Source: Trachythela sp. YZ-2020
Taxonomy: Eukaryota > Cnidaria > Anthozoa > Malacalcyonacea > Clavulariidae
DNA length: 64,000 nt
Direction: 5' to 3'
Assembly: GCA_016169945.1 (NCBI GenBank)
Contig: JADLSH010000388.1
Coordinates: forward strand, 6,832,501-6,896,500
The notes under the pieces are model-generated. The model was not told the DNA's origin. It saw only the letters and a list, made by a program, of their open reading frames with translations, and did no database searches. Position 1 is the first letter of the stretch, and every line of letters starts with the position of its first letter. Shown piece by piece: positions 12,501-27,500 of the stretch. Position numbers and translations under genes: made by a program.

Positions 12501-15500
12501 TCTAAAAGTAAGTTTAAGTACTGTTTAATAAACGAGCAGTCTTAACGTCTAAAGTTAAGACTGCTCGTTTATTAAATGCATGTGTAAGTTCATAAAAACG
12601 TCTCATTGGTATTCTTTATATAAAGAATGCTAATTAGGATGAGCTTTTATATAAAGAATACTAATAAAGACGAGTTTTATCAGGTATAAAGCCACTTCAC
12701 ATGACATATTATGGTTGACATGATTTGCCAAAAAGCTTATGAAATATTATTAGCAAAAAGATAGTCCATAATTATTTATATAACTACTAATAAGAAATAA
12801 GTAAAAACTCCCTTCGCAATATAAATGTATGAAATAGCACCAACCTTGAATTGGAGACCCTTTGACTGGCTTTTTCGCGTCCTCCTAATAAAGCATTTTC
12901 ATAACAAGAATCGAGATATTTTCCGCGTGCAGAAATCATCTAAAGAGATGGCTGCTTCCATTTCTTTTTGCAGAGACTAAAGAAAAGCCTCTCGTCGAAC
13001 TGGTCTTTGTATTTGGTTCTACTGGAAAGAGAGCAGTGACTTTGTTTGACAAGGAAAAGGAAATTGCTAAAGAAATGGTTGACAGTGAGAAAGAAAAGGA
13101 TGTTCTTTATGGTACAATTATTTATGGAAATGATGTTTTTGTCAAATCGAAGTTCAAAGAGATGCCGGACAAAACTAAAGTAAAGAAGTTTATTGATAGC
13201 CTCTCGTGGGAAGATGATGGACAGAAGTTAGATCAAGCTCTTGTAGAGACTAATAAACTTTTCAACGAACATGGTCGACCAAAAGCTCGTAAGATAACGG
13301 TTGTATTTGTTACTGGTGAAGCAGATTCTACAACGAATGAACTAAAGAAAGCAGCAAAGAAATTAAACGATAATGAAGTGAAGATAATCGTGGTGAAGCT
13401 TGGAACAGATCCTGATGATGAACAGTTGGAAGCAATAACACCAAAGAAAAATATCGTGAAAGTTAATGAAAGTGATGATCCTGAAAGGTGTGCTGAAATT
13501 GTGGATGAACAGAGAATGAAAGGTAAAAAATAGTTCCATGTGAATATTTAGCAGTATTAAACTAAGGTCTAATATATGTTTACGTGCTATTTTTTTGTGA
13601 GGATCAAGGGACGTTATGGTCAAATTTTTCGAGCGTGAAAGCAAAAGTAGGCATATTCTATCATCTACTGTACCTCTGATTATTATGTACGCTTTCTCAC
13701 AATCTTTTAGATCCTTGTTTCGCTAAAGATTGTGTATATGGTGCTCAGTGTATGGTGAATGCAGATGATACTGCGATATGTAAATGTGAGAAAAATTGTG
13801 AAGAAGAAATAAAACCAGTTTGTGGATCAGATGACAAGACCTACCAAAATGAATGTGAACTTAAACACAGATCTTGTTTGAAGAAGATACCAATTTTAGC
13901 GACAAAGAAGGGCTCTTGTAGTAAGTTATATAATTTTCTAATTTTCGATTACTACGAGCAACATTGCTGACAGAACTAGTGAGTTTTACCACATCGTTTC
14001 ATAGATATATTTACTATTAGATTCTTTTTTTCATCTTTAGTATTACTTCTGGATTTGGTATTTGCCTTGGATGGATCCCAAAGTATTAGCGAAAAAGGAT
14101 TCAAGAACATTAAAGATCTTGTTAACACTGTCGTTGATAACTACAATATTTCCGAAAGTGAAACCCATGTTGGTGTCATTGAGTTCAGTAACCAGGCCAG
14201 TGTTATCCTCCCGCTTGATAAACTGTTTGAACCATCTTCAGTCAAAGATCAAGTGCAACGTATTATTCCATCTGGTGGGAAAGAAAGGGTCACTGACGAA
14301 GCCTTGCGAAAGTCGGCAGATGAAGTGTTCGATGTGAAGTCGGGAGGTAGACCAGGAGCTTCAAAGGTTCTGATAATAGTTACAGATGGTAAATCAACTG
14401 GGAAAGAACCACCTAAACGAGCTGTGAAACCTGTGAAAGAGAAAGGTGTTCGAGTTTACGTTGTAAATATTGGAGATGATACTGACAAGGATGAACTGAA
14501 AGACATGGTTCCTACTGAAAAGAATATTTATCCTGCGAAAACTGCTAAAGAAATACCAAGTATAGCTCCGAAATTAGGTGATGACATCGACAAAGATATT
14601 AAGAAACGTGAGTTCATTATGCAGATTCAATTTTTGGGGGTGATAATGAAATAACCAATGGAAACATTGCTAGGAGATAACATATAAATTATCTGTTCAG
14701 GTACATTCGAAACTGTTTACTTAATCACAATGCTTAATAACAATTTTCATTAATTTAGGACTTCCAAAGAAGCTACTGGATGTGATATTCGTTATGGGCT
14801 CTGCTGAGCCGAATAGTGAAGAAATATTGGCTAAGGAACGGCTTATTGTTAACGATGTAATTGGAAAACCAAAGGATGCTTTTGTCAAGTATGGTGTAGT
14901 CCAATTTGAGAAGGTTGGTTCAGTCAAAGTGCCTCTTGGAGATTACAACGATGAAGACGAACTCCAAGATCATGTAAATAAACTACCATTGACAGAAGGT
15001 AAAGCTTTGGATGAAGGAATAAAGAGCGCCGGAGAAGAATTTGCGAAAAACGGAAGACCAAAAGCTCGCAAGATAATGGTTGTATTTATCGATGGAAATG
15101 ATGAGAGTACTAAAGATAAATTACAGAATGTAGCTGAACCATTGAAGAAGAGGAACATAAAGATTATTCCAGTTGTGTTGGGAGAAAATGTGGACAAGGA
15201 AAAGCTGATGCCCTTATTGCCAAAGAAGAAGAAACCAAAGAAGGGAAAAGATCCTAAGAAGCTTGGAGAAGAGGTGGCTGATGAAATATTGAATGGTAAA
15301 CAGTCAGAAATTTCAACTATTTGGAAATTTGTTCTTGTTAGAAAATATTACAAGCACATCATTTTCACTTATTAGATCCATGCTTTGCTGCAGAATGTAG
15401 AGATTGCGCTGCAAAACCAGATGACTCCACGACTTGTGGTGAGTGCAACATTATAATATTTTTTTAGATTAAGTGGATTGGTACTATTTCGTGTGTGAAT

Positions 15501-18500
15501 ATGATACATGATGCAATGAAAATTCAAATCTTTTTTCCAGATCTTGGTGAGGTCATTGATATTGTATTTGCCATCGAAGGAACAACGAGAATGAACGAAG
15601 ATGGTTTTAATGAAGCTAAAAATTTCATAAAGAATATGGTACGGGACAATTATATAATATCTGAACCCGGAACACATGTTGGTATTGTTGAATACAGTGA
15701 TGAACCTTCAATGAAACTTCGTCTTGATGAAATGTTTGATGAAAACTTGATAAACAACATGATAGATGAAATGACACCATCAGAAGGAGAGAGTGCAAAT
15801 CTTGACAAAGCATTGGAGAAATCTGTTGATAAAATGTTTAGTGTTGCATTTGGCAGTCGTCCATCAGCTAAAAAGATTCTTGTTGTTATCGCAGCAAGTA
15901 ACACGACTGCTAAAGAAGCATTAAAGAAAGCTGCTCAACCTTTGAAAGAACGTGGTGTTCGAATTTACGTGATAGCCCTGGATGATGCAGACCCAGAAGT
16001 TTTGAGTGAGCTGGTTCCTGACAAGAAGAAAATAAAGAAAGTGAAAGACAAAAAGAAACTACCAAAACTTAACGAAAACATTTCTACGCTCATCGAAGAT
16101 GAATTAATCAAAAGTAAGTTAAATTTGTGTTTGTTTTCTTTTTCGTTCGAGAGTAATGAAGATTGACCATTTCCCAAAACTGGAAAGGCTGCAAAATATT
16201 CTTTGCTTTTCCATCATTCTTTACATGCTTAAATATATTAATATTTTTAGAGAGAAAAGAAGGAAGACTTGTTGATCTTGTTTTTGTATTTGGTGCCACG
16301 GAACCAACTGCGCCGATTCGATTCGAAAAAGAGAAGAAAATTGCGAAAGAAATGATTGACAACGAGAAAGAGAAGGACATTCTTTATGGTACAATTGTTT
16401 ATGGAAAAGATGTTTCTGTCAAATCGAAATTCAAAGATATTCCTGACAAAACAAAAGTAAAGAAGTTGATTGATACTTTGTCATGGGAAGATGATGGGGA
16501 GAATTTGGATCAAGCTCTTGTAGAAACTAACAAACTTTTCAAAGAACATGGTCGACCAAAAGCTCGTAAAATAACGGTTGTATTTGTTACTGGTGAAGCA
16601 GATGCTACAACAAGTGAACTAAAGAAAGCAGCAAAGAATTTAAACGATAATGAAGTGAAGATAATCGTGGTCAAGCTGGGAACAGATCCTGATGATAAAC
16701 AGTTGGAAGCAATAACCCCAAAGAAAAATATCGTGAAAGTTAATGAGAGCGATGATCCTGAAAAATCTGCTGAGCTTGTGGATGATCAAAGAATGAAAGG
16801 TAAGAGATATCTTAAATTATCTCGTAGGTAGCTATGAAAGAAGCATATGTATAAAGCTCTACTTTTGTAAAAACAAAGCGGAAAGAGGTTTCTTTCAAAT
16901 TATCTAGTAGGTAGCTATAACTATAGCTATAATTTCGTTTAGATCCTTGCTTTGCAAAAGATTGTATGTATGAGGCAGAGTGTGTGGCTAAAGCTGATGA
17001 TTCTACAATGTGTGAGTGCAACAAAACCTGTCCAGAGAAGAGTGATCCTGTCTGTGCTTCTGATGGAAAAAGTTACAAAAACGATTGTGAACGAAAACGC
17101 CAGTCGTGCCTAGAGAAGAAACCAATGGCAGTTACAAGGAAAGGTTCTTGTGGTGAGTTTTTGACTGCTTTAAGTTAATAGATACAGTCTTTTATGCATA
17201 GAAGGATCCTGATCAGGCAAATGTTATAGAGCATTAGCTTTAGACTATCTGGTGGTTTTTAGCCTGTAAGAAGTTGTTCAGGTATTAAATTTACGGAATC
17301 ATGTTTTAGAACTGCTTCTTGATCTGGTATTTGCTTTGGATGGATCAGAGAGTCTGGCCGAGAAAGGATTTGATAAAATAAAAGATCTTGTTAAAGCGAT
17401 GGTTGATAACTATACAATCTCAGAACCTGAAACCCATGTTGGCATTGTTGAGTTTAGCAATAAAGCTAATGTTATCCTTCCCCTCAATAAACTGTTTGAA
17501 TCAACACCAATCAAAGATCAAGTGCAACGTATCATTCCATCTGGTGGGAAAGAAAGGGTCACTGACGAGGCCTTACGAAAGTCAGCTGGTGAAATGTTTG
17601 ATGTGAAGTTGGGAGGTAGACCAGGAGCTTCAAAAGTTCTAATAATAGTTACAGATGGTAAATCAACTGGGAAAGAACCACCTAAACGAGCTGTGAAACC
17701 TGCGAAAGAGAAAGGTGTACGAGTTTATATTGTGAATATTGGAGAAGATACTGACAAGGATGAACTGAAAGACATGGTTCCTACTAAAAAGAATATTTAT
17801 CCTGTGAAGAATCCTGATGAGGTCCCAGGTATTGCTCCGAAACTGGTTGAGGACATCGACAAAGATATTAAGAAACGTAAGTTATTATATTGTATATGCT
17901 GGTTCAATTCCTTTAATGACCAGAGTTATCTGAGAAAACACGGGAAGGAAAAGTACATTTTATGGAGCGTAATAATGAAGAAATGCTGTTTAGATAATAT
18001 TGACACTATATAAAGAATAAAAAAATGTAAACCCAAGTTTCACAAATTTTAGGACTTCCAAAGAAGCTACTGGATGTGATATTCGTCATGGGTTCTGCCG
18101 ATCCGAATGGTAGAGATACTTTCACCAAAGAAAAGATCATCGTTAACGATATGATTGAAAAACCAAAGGATGCTTTTGTCAAGTATGGTGTAGTCCAACT
18201 TGACGAGACTGGTCCAGTCAAAGTACCCCTTGGAGATTACGACGATGAGAAAGAATTAACAGAAAATGTGAAGAGGTTACCGTTCAAAGAAGGAACTCCT
18301 TTGGATGAAGGAATAAAGAGCGCTGAAAAAGAATTTGGGAAGAACGGAAGACCAAAAGCTCGCAAGATAATGGTTGTATTTATCGATGGAAACGATGACA
18401 GTACTAAAGATAAATTGAAGAAAGTAGCTGAACCGTTGAAGAAGAAGAAAGTAAAGATTATTCCAGTTGTGTTGGGTGACAATGTAGATGAAGAAAAGCT

Positions 18501-21500
18501 GAAACCTTTATTGGCAAAGAAGAAGAAACCAAAGAAGGGAAATGATCTTAAGAAGCTTGCAGAGGAGGTTGCTGAAGAAGCATTTAATGGTAAATTCACA
18601 AATTGACATATCTGGAAATTTTCTCATTAGACAGTGTTACAAATGCCTCATTTTGTTCTATTAGATCCATGTTTTGCTGCAGAATGTAAAGATTGTGCTG
18701 CTAAACCAGATGACTCCACGACTTGTGGTGAGTACAAAACGCAAACGTTATGTAAAGTGACCAGATATTTCATATTTTTAACCTAGAACATAATACATTG
18801 TGCGACGGATATTAACCTTGTTTGGAGGATTAGAATATTTCTTTATTTTTTTAGATCTTGGTGAGATCATTGATCTTGTATTCGCCATCGAAGGAACAAC
18901 GAGGATGAAGGAAGATGGTTTTAATGAAGCTAAAGATTTCATAAAGAACATGGTACAGGACAAGTATACAATATCTGAACCCGGAACCCACGTTGGTATT
19001 GTTGAATACAGTGACGAACCTTCAATGAAACTTCGTCTTGATGAAATGTTTGATGAAAACTTAATAAACAACTTGATAGATGAAATGACACCATCAGAAG
19101 GGGAGAGTGCAAATCTTGACAAAGCATTGGAGAAATCTGTTGATAAAATGTTTAGTGTTGCATTTGGAGGTCGTCCATCAGCTAAAAAGATTCTTGTTGT
19201 TATCGCAGCAAGTAACACGACTGCTAAAGAAGCATTAAAGAAAGCTGCTCAACCTTTGAAAGAACGTGGTGTTCGAATTTACGTGATAGCTCTCAATGAT
19301 GCAGACCCAGAAGTACTTAGTGAGCTGGTTCCTGACAAGAAGAAAATAAAGAAAGTGAAGGACAAAACGAAACTACCAAAACTTCATGAAGAAATTTCTA
19401 ATCTCATCGAAGATGATTTAATCAAAAGTAAGTGAAATTTGTTGTCGTTTTCTTTTTCGTTCGAGAGTAATGAAGATTGACCATTTCCCAAAACTGGAAA
19501 GGCTGCAAAATATTCTTTGCTTTTCCATCATTCTTTACATGCTTAAATATTTTAACATTTTAGAGAGAAAAGAAGGAAGACTTGTTGATCTTGTTTTTGT
19601 ATTTGGTGCCACGGAACCAACTGCGCCGATTCGATTCGAAAAAGAGAAGAAAATTGCGAAAGAAATGATTGACAACGAGAAAGAGAAGGACATTCTTTAT
19701 GGTACAATTGTTTATGGAAAAGATGTTTCTGTCAAATCGAAATTCAAAGATATTCCTGACAAGACAAAAGTAAAGAAGTTGATTGATACTTTGTCATGGG
19801 AAGATGATGGGGAGAATTTGGATCAAGCTCTTGTAGAAACTGACAAACTTTTCAAAGAACATGGTCGACCAAAAGCTCGTAAAATAACGGTTATATTTGT
19901 TACTGGTGAAGCAGATGCTACAACAAGTGAACTAAAGAAAGCAGCAAAGAAATTAAACGATAATGAAGTGAAGATAATCGTGGTCAAGCTGGGAACAGAT
20001 CCTGATGATAAACGGTTGGAAGCAATAACCCCAAAGAAAAATATCGTGAAAGTTAATGAGAGCGATGATCCTGAAAAATCTGCTGAGCTTGTGGATGATC
20101 AAAGAATGAAAGGTAAGAGATATCTTAAATTTTTCTCAAGCTTTTGTAGTAGGTAGCTATAACTATAGCTATAATTTCGTTTAGATCCTTGCTTTGCAAA
20201 AGATTGTATGTATGAGGCAGAGTGTGTGGCTAAAGCTGATGATTCTACAATGTGTGAGTGCAACAAAACCTGCCCAGAGAAGAGTGATCCTGTCTGTGCT
20301 TCTGATGGAAAAAGTTACAAAAACGATTGTGAACTAAAACGCCAGTCGTGCCTGGAGAAGAAACCAATGGCAGTCACAAGGAAAGGTTCTTGTGGTGAGT
20401 TTTTAACTGCATTAAGTTAATAGATACAGTCTTTTCTGCATAAAAGGATCCCGAGAAGGCAAATGTTATACAACATTAGCTTTAGACTGTCAGGTGGTTG
20501 TTTGCTTGTAAGAAGTTGTTCATGTATTAAGTTTACGGTATCACGTTTTAGAACTGCTTCTTGATCTGGTATTTGCTTTGGATGGATCAAAGACTCTGGC
20601 CGAGAAAGGATTTGATAAAATAAAAGATCTTGTTAAAGCGATGGTTGATAACTATACAATCTCAGAACCTGAAACCCATGTTGGCATTGTTGAGTTTAGC
20701 AATAAAGCTAATGTTATCCTTCCCCTCAATAAACTGTTTGAATCAACACCAATCAAAGATCAAGTGCAACGTATCATTCCATCTGGTGGGAAAGAAAGGG
20801 TCACTGACGAAGCCTTACGAAAGTCAGCTGGTGAAGTGTTTGATGTGAAGTTGGGAGGTAGACCAGGAGCTTCAAAAGTTCTAATAATAGTTACAGATGG
20901 TAAATCAACTGGGAAAGAACCACCTAAACGAGCTGTGAAACCTGCGAAAGAGAAAGGTGTACGAGTTTATATTGTGAATATTGGAGAAGATACTGACAAG
21001 GATGAACTGAAAGACATGGTTCCTACCGAGAAGAATATTTATCCTGTGAAGAATCCTGATGAGATCCCAGGTATTGCTCCGAAACTGGTTGAGCACATCG
21101 ATAAAGATATTAAGAAACGTAAGTTGTTAGTATATTGTATATGCTGGTTTAATTTTTCTAATGACCAGAGTTATCTGAGAAAACACTGGAAGGAAAAGTA
21201 CATTTTATAGAGAGTAATAATGAAGAAATGTTGTTTAGATAATATTGACACTATATAAAGAATCAAAAAATGTAAACCCAAGTTTCACAAATTTTAGGAC
21301 TTCCAAAGAAGCTACTGGATGTGATATTCGTCATGGGTTCTGCCGATCCAAATGGTAGAGATACTTTCACCAAAGAAAAGATCATCGTTAACGATATGAT
21401 TGAAAAACCAAAGGATGCTTTTGTCAAGTATGGTGTAGTCCAACTTGACGAGACTGGTCCAGTCAAAGTACCCCTTGGAGATTACGACGATGAGAAAGAA

Positions 21501-24500
21501 TTAACAGAAAATGTGAAGAAGTTACCGTTCAAAGAAGGAACTCCTTTGGATGAAGGAATAAAGAGCGCTGAAAAAGAATTTGGGAAGAACGGAAGACCAA
21601 AAGCTCGCAAGATAATGGTTGTATTTATCGATGGAAATGATGACAGTACCAAAGATAAATTGAAGAAAGTAGTTGAACCATTGAAAAAGAAGAAAGTAAA
21701 GATTATTCCAGTTGTGTTGGGTGACAATGTAGATGAAGAAAAACTGAAACCTTTATTGTCAAAGAACAAGAAACCAAAGAAGGGAAATGATCTTAAGAAG
21801 CTGGCAGAGGAGGTTGCTGAAGAAGCATTTAATGGTAAATTCACAAATTTGATATATCTGAAACTTTTCTCATTAGACAGTATTACAAATGCCTCATTTT
21901 GTTCTATTAGATCCATGCTTCGCTGCAGAATGTAAAGATTGTGCCGCTAAACCAGATGACTCCACGACTTGTGGTGAGTACAAAACGCAAAAACGTTATG
22001 TAAAGTGACCAGATATTACATAGTTTTAACCTAGAACATAATACATTGTGCGACGGATATTAACCTTGTTTGGAGGATTAGAATATTTCTTTATTTTTTT
22101 AGATCTTGGTGAGGTCATTGATCTTGTATTCGCCATCGAAGGAACAACGAGGATGAAGGAAGATGGTTTTAACGAAGCTAAAGATTTCATAAAGAACATG
22201 GTACAGGACAAGTATACAATATCTGAACCCGGAACCCACGTTGGTATTGTTGAATACAGTGACGAACCTTCAATGAAACTTCGTCTTGATGAAATGTTTG
22301 ATGAAAACTTAATAAACAACTTGATAGATGAAATGACACCATCAGAAGGGGAGAGTGCAAATCTTGACAAAGCATTGGAGAAATCTGTTGATAAAATGTT
22401 TAGTGTTGCATTTGGAGGTCGTCCATCAGCTAAAAAGATTCTTGTTGTTATCGCAACAAGTAACACGACTGCTAAAGAAGCATTAAAGAAAGCTGCTCAA
22501 CCTTTGAAAGAACGTGGTGTTCGAATTTACGTGATAGCTCTCAATGATGCAGACCCACAAGTACTTAGTGAGCTGGTTCCTGACAAGAAGAAAATAAAGA
22601 AAGTGAAAGACAAAACGAAACTACCAAAACTTCATGAAGAAATTTCTAATCTCATCGAAGATGATTTAATCAAAAGTAAGTTAAATTTGTGTTTGTTTTC
22701 TTTTTCGTTCAAGAGTAATGAAGATTGACCATTTCCCAAAACTGGAAAGGCTGCAAAATATTCTTTGCTTTTCCATCATTCTTTACATGCTTAAATATTT
22801 TAACAATTTTAGAGAGAAAAGAAGGGAGACTTGTTGATCTTGTTTTTGTATTTGGTGCCACGGAACCAACTGCGCCGATTCGATTCGAAAAAGAGAAGAA
22901 AATTGCGAAAGAAATGATTGACAATGAGAAAGAGAAGGACATTCTTTATGGTACAATTGTTTATGGAAAAGATGTTTCTGTCAAATCGAAATTCAAAGAT
23001 ATTCCTGACAAAACAAAAGTAAAGAAGTTGATTGATACTTTGTCATGGGAAGATGATGGGGAGAATTTGGATCACGCTCTTGTAGAAACTGACAAACTTT
23101 TCAAAGAACATGGTCGACCAAAAGCTCGTAAAATAACGGTTGTATTTGTTACTGGTGACGCAGATGCTACAACAAGTGAACTAAAGAAAGCAGCAAAGAA
23201 TTTAAACGTAAATGGAGTGAAGATAATCGTGGTAAAATTGGGAACAGATCCTGATGATAAACAGTTGGAAGCAATAACACCAGAGAAAAATATCGTGAAA
23301 GTTAATGAGAGCGATGATCCTGAAAAATCTGCTGAGCTTGTAGATGATCAAAGAATGAAAGGTAAGAGATATCTTAAATTTTTCTCAAGCTTTTGTAGTA
23401 GGTAGCTATAACTATAGCTATAATTTCGTTTAGATCCTTGCTTTGCAAAAGATTGTATGTATGAGGCAGAGTGTGTGGCTAAAGCTGATGATTCTACAAT
23501 GTGTGAGTGCAACAAAACCTGTCCAGAGAAGAGTGATCCTGTCTGTGCTTCTGATGGAAAAAGTTACAAAAACGATTGTGAACTAAAACGCCAGTCGTGC
23601 CTACAGAAGAAACTAATGGCAGTTACAAGGAAAGGTTCTTGTGGTGAGTTTTTAACTGCTTTAAGTTAATAGATACAGTCTTTTATTCATAGAAGGATCC
23701 TGATCAGGCAAATGTTATAGAGCATTAGCTTTAGACTATCAGGTGGTTTTTAGCTTGTAAGAAGTTGTTCATGTATTAAGTTTACGGTATCGTGTTTTAG
23801 AACTGCTTCTTGATCTGGTATTTGCTTTGGATGGATCAGAGATCCTGGCCGAGAAAGGATTTGATAAAATAAAAGATCTTGTTAAAGCGATGGTTGATAA
23901 CTATACAATCTCAGAACCTGAAACCCATGTTGGCATTGTTGAGTTCAGCAATAAAGCTAATGTTATCCTTCCCCTCAATAAACTGTTTGAATCAACACCA
24001 ATCAAAGATCAAGTGCAACGTATCATTCCATCTGGTGGGAAAGAAAGGGTCACTGACGAAGCCTTACGAAAGTCAGCTGGTGAAGTGTTTGATGTGAAGT
24101 TGGGAGGTAGACCAGGAGCTTCAAAAGTTCTAATAATAGTTACAGATGGTAAATCAACTGGGAAAGAACCACCTAAACGAGCTGTGAAACCTGCGAAAGA
24201 GAAAGGTGTACGAGTTTATATTGTGAATATTGGAGAAGATACTGACAAGGATGAACTGAAAGACATGGTTCCTACCGAGAAGAATATTTATCCTGTGAAG
24301 AATCCTGATGAGATCCCAGGTATTGCTCCGAAACTGGTTGAGCACATCGATAAAGATATTAAGAAACGTAAGTTGTTAGTATATTGTATATGCTGGTTTA
24401 ATTTTTCTAATGACCAGAGTTATCTGAGAAAACACTGGAAGGAAAAGTACATTTTATAGAGAGTAATAATGAAGAAATGTTGTTTAGATAATATTGACAC

Positions 24501-27500
24501 TATATAAAGAATCAAAAAATGTAAACCCAAGTTTCACAAATTTTAGGACTTCCAAAGAAGCTACTGGATGTGATATTCGTCATGGGTTCTGCCGATCCAA
24601 ATGGTAGAGATACTTTCACCAAAGAAAAGATCATCGTTAACGATATGATTGAAAAACCAAAGGATGCTTTTGTCAAGTATGGTGTAGTCCAACTTGACGA
24701 GACTGGTCCAGTCAAAGTACCCCTTGGAGATTACGACGATGAGAAAGAATTAACAGAAAATGTGAAGAAGTTACCGTTCAAAGAAGGAACTCCTTTGGAT
24801 GAAGGAATAAAGAGCGCTGAAAAAGAATTTGGGAAGAACGGAAGACCAAAAGCTCGCAAGATAATGGTTGTATTTATCGATGGAAATGATGACAGTACCA
24901 AAGATAAATTGAAGAAAGTAGTTGAACCATTGAAAAAGAAGAAAGTAAAGATTATTCCAGTTGTGTTGGGTGACAATGTAGATGAAGAAAAACTGAAACC
25001 TTTATTGTCAAAGAACAAGAAACCAAAGAAGGGAAATGATCTTAAGAAGCTGGCAGAGGAGGTTGCTGAAGAAGCATTTAATGGTAAATTCACAAATTTG
25101 ATATATCTGAAAATTTTCTCATTAGACAGTATTACAAATGCCTCATTTTGTTCTATTAGATCCATGTTTTGCTGCAGAATGTAAAGATTGTGCTGCTAAA
25201 CCAGATGACTCCACGACTTGCGGTGAGTACGAAACGCAAACGTTATGTAAAGTGACCAGATATTTCATATTTTTAACCTAGAACACAATACATTGTGCGA
25301 CGGATATTAACCTTGTTTGGAGGATTAGAATATTTCTTTATTTTTTTAGATCTTGGTGAGGTCATTGATCTTGTATTCGCCATCGAAGGAACAACGAGGA
25401 TGAAGGAAGATGGTTTTAACGAAGCTAAAGATTTCATAAAGAACATGGTACAGGACAAGTATACAATATCTGAACCCGGAACCCACGTTGGTATTGTTGA
25501 ATACAGTGACGAACCTTCAATGAAACTTCGTCTTGATGAAATGTTTGATGAAAACTTAATAAACAACTTGATAGATGAAATGACACCATCAGAAGGGGAG
25601 AGTGCAAATCTTGACAAAGCATTGGAGAAATCTGTTGATAAAATGTTTAGTGTTGCATTTGGAGGTCGTCCATCAGCTAAAAAGATTCTTGTTGTTATCG
25701 CAACAAGTAACACGACTGCTAAAGAAGCATTAAAGAACGCTGCTCAACCTTTGAAAGAACGTGGTGTTCGAATTTACGTGATAGCTCTCAATGATGCAGA
25801 CCCACAAGTACTTAGTGAGCTGGTTCCTGACAAGAAGAAAATAAAGAAAGTGAAAGACAAAACGAAACTACCAAAACTTCATGAAGAAATTTCTAATCTC
25901 ATCGAAGATGATTTAATCAAAAGTAAGTTAAATTTGTGTTTGTTTTCTTTTTCGTTCAAGAGTAATGAAGATTGACCATTTCCCAAAACTGGAAAGGCTG
26001 CAAAATATTCTTTGCTTTTCCATCATTCTTTACATGCTTAAATATTTTAACAATTTTAGAGAGAAAAGAAGGAAGACTTGTTGATCTTGTTTTTGTATTT
26101 GGTGCCACGGAACCAACTGCGCCGATTCGATTCGAAAAAGAGAAGAAAATTGCGAAAGAAATGATTGACAATGAGAAAGAGAAGGACATTCTTTATGGTA
26201 CAATTGTTTATGGAAAAGATGTTTCTGTCAAATCGAAATTCAAAGATATTCCTGACAAAACAAAAGTAAAGAAGTTGATTGATACTTTGTCATGGGAAGA
26301 TGATGGGGAGAATTTGGATCACGCTCTTGTAGAAACTGACAAACTTTTCAAAGAACATGGTCGACCAAAAGCTCGTAAAATAACGGTTGTATTTGTTACT
26401 GGTGACGCAGATGCTACAACAAGTGAACTAAAGAAAGCAGCAAAGAATTTAAACGTAAATGGAGTGAAGATAATCGTGGTAAAATTGGGAACAGATCCTG
26501 ATGATAAACAGTTGGAAGCAATAACACCAGAGAAAAATATCGTGAAAGTTAATGAGAGCGATGATCCTGAAAAATCTGCTGAGCTTGTAGATGATCAAAG
26601 AATGAAAGGTAAGAGATATCTTAAATTTTTCTCAAGCTTTTGTAGTAGGTAGCTATAACTATAGCTATAATTTCGTTTAGATCCTTGCTTTGCAAAAGAT
26701 TGTATGTATGAGGCAGAGTGTGTGGCTAAAGCTGATGATTCTACAATGTGTGAGTGCAACAAAACCTGTCCAGAGAAGAGTGATCCTGTCTGTGCTTCTG
26801 ATGGAAAAAGTTACAAAAACGATTGTGAACTAAAACGCCAGTCGTGCCTACAGAAGAAACTAATGGCAGTTACAAGGAAAGGTTCTTGTGGTGAGTTTTT
26901 AACTGCTTTAAGTTAATAGATACAGTCTTTTATTCATAGAAGGATCCTGATCAGGCAAATGTTATAGAGCATTAGCTTTAGACTATCAGGTGGTTTTTAG
27001 CTTGTAAGAAGTTGTTCATGTATTAAGTTTACGGTATCGTGTTTTAGAACTGCTTCTTGATCTGGTATTTGCTTTGGATGGATCAGAGATCCTGGCCGAG
27101 AAAGGATTTGATAAAATAAAAGATCTTGTTAAAGCGATGGTTGATAACTATACAATCTCAGAACCTGAAACCCATGTTGGCATTGTTGAGTTCAGCAATA
27201 AAGCTAATGTTATCCTTCCCCTCAATAAACTGTTTGAATCAACATCAATCAAAGATCAAGTGCAACGTATCATTCCATCTGGTGGGAAAGAAAGGGTCAC
27301 TGACGAAGTCTTACGAAAGTCAGCTGGTGAAGTGTTCGATGTGAAGTTGGGAGGTAGACCAGGAGCTTCAAAAGTTCTAATAATAGTCACAGATGGTAAA
27401 TCAACTGGGAAAGAACCACCTAAACGAGCTGTGAAACCTGCGAAAGAGAAAGGTGTACGAGTTTATATTGTGAATATTGGAGAAGATACTGACAAGGATG

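Noticed and set aside
18778..19218. 146-codon minus-strand open frame repeated over every vWA-C exon
   Set aside because: It lies antisense to the vWA-C exon and recurs only because the exon is duplicated. It has no domain or splice support.
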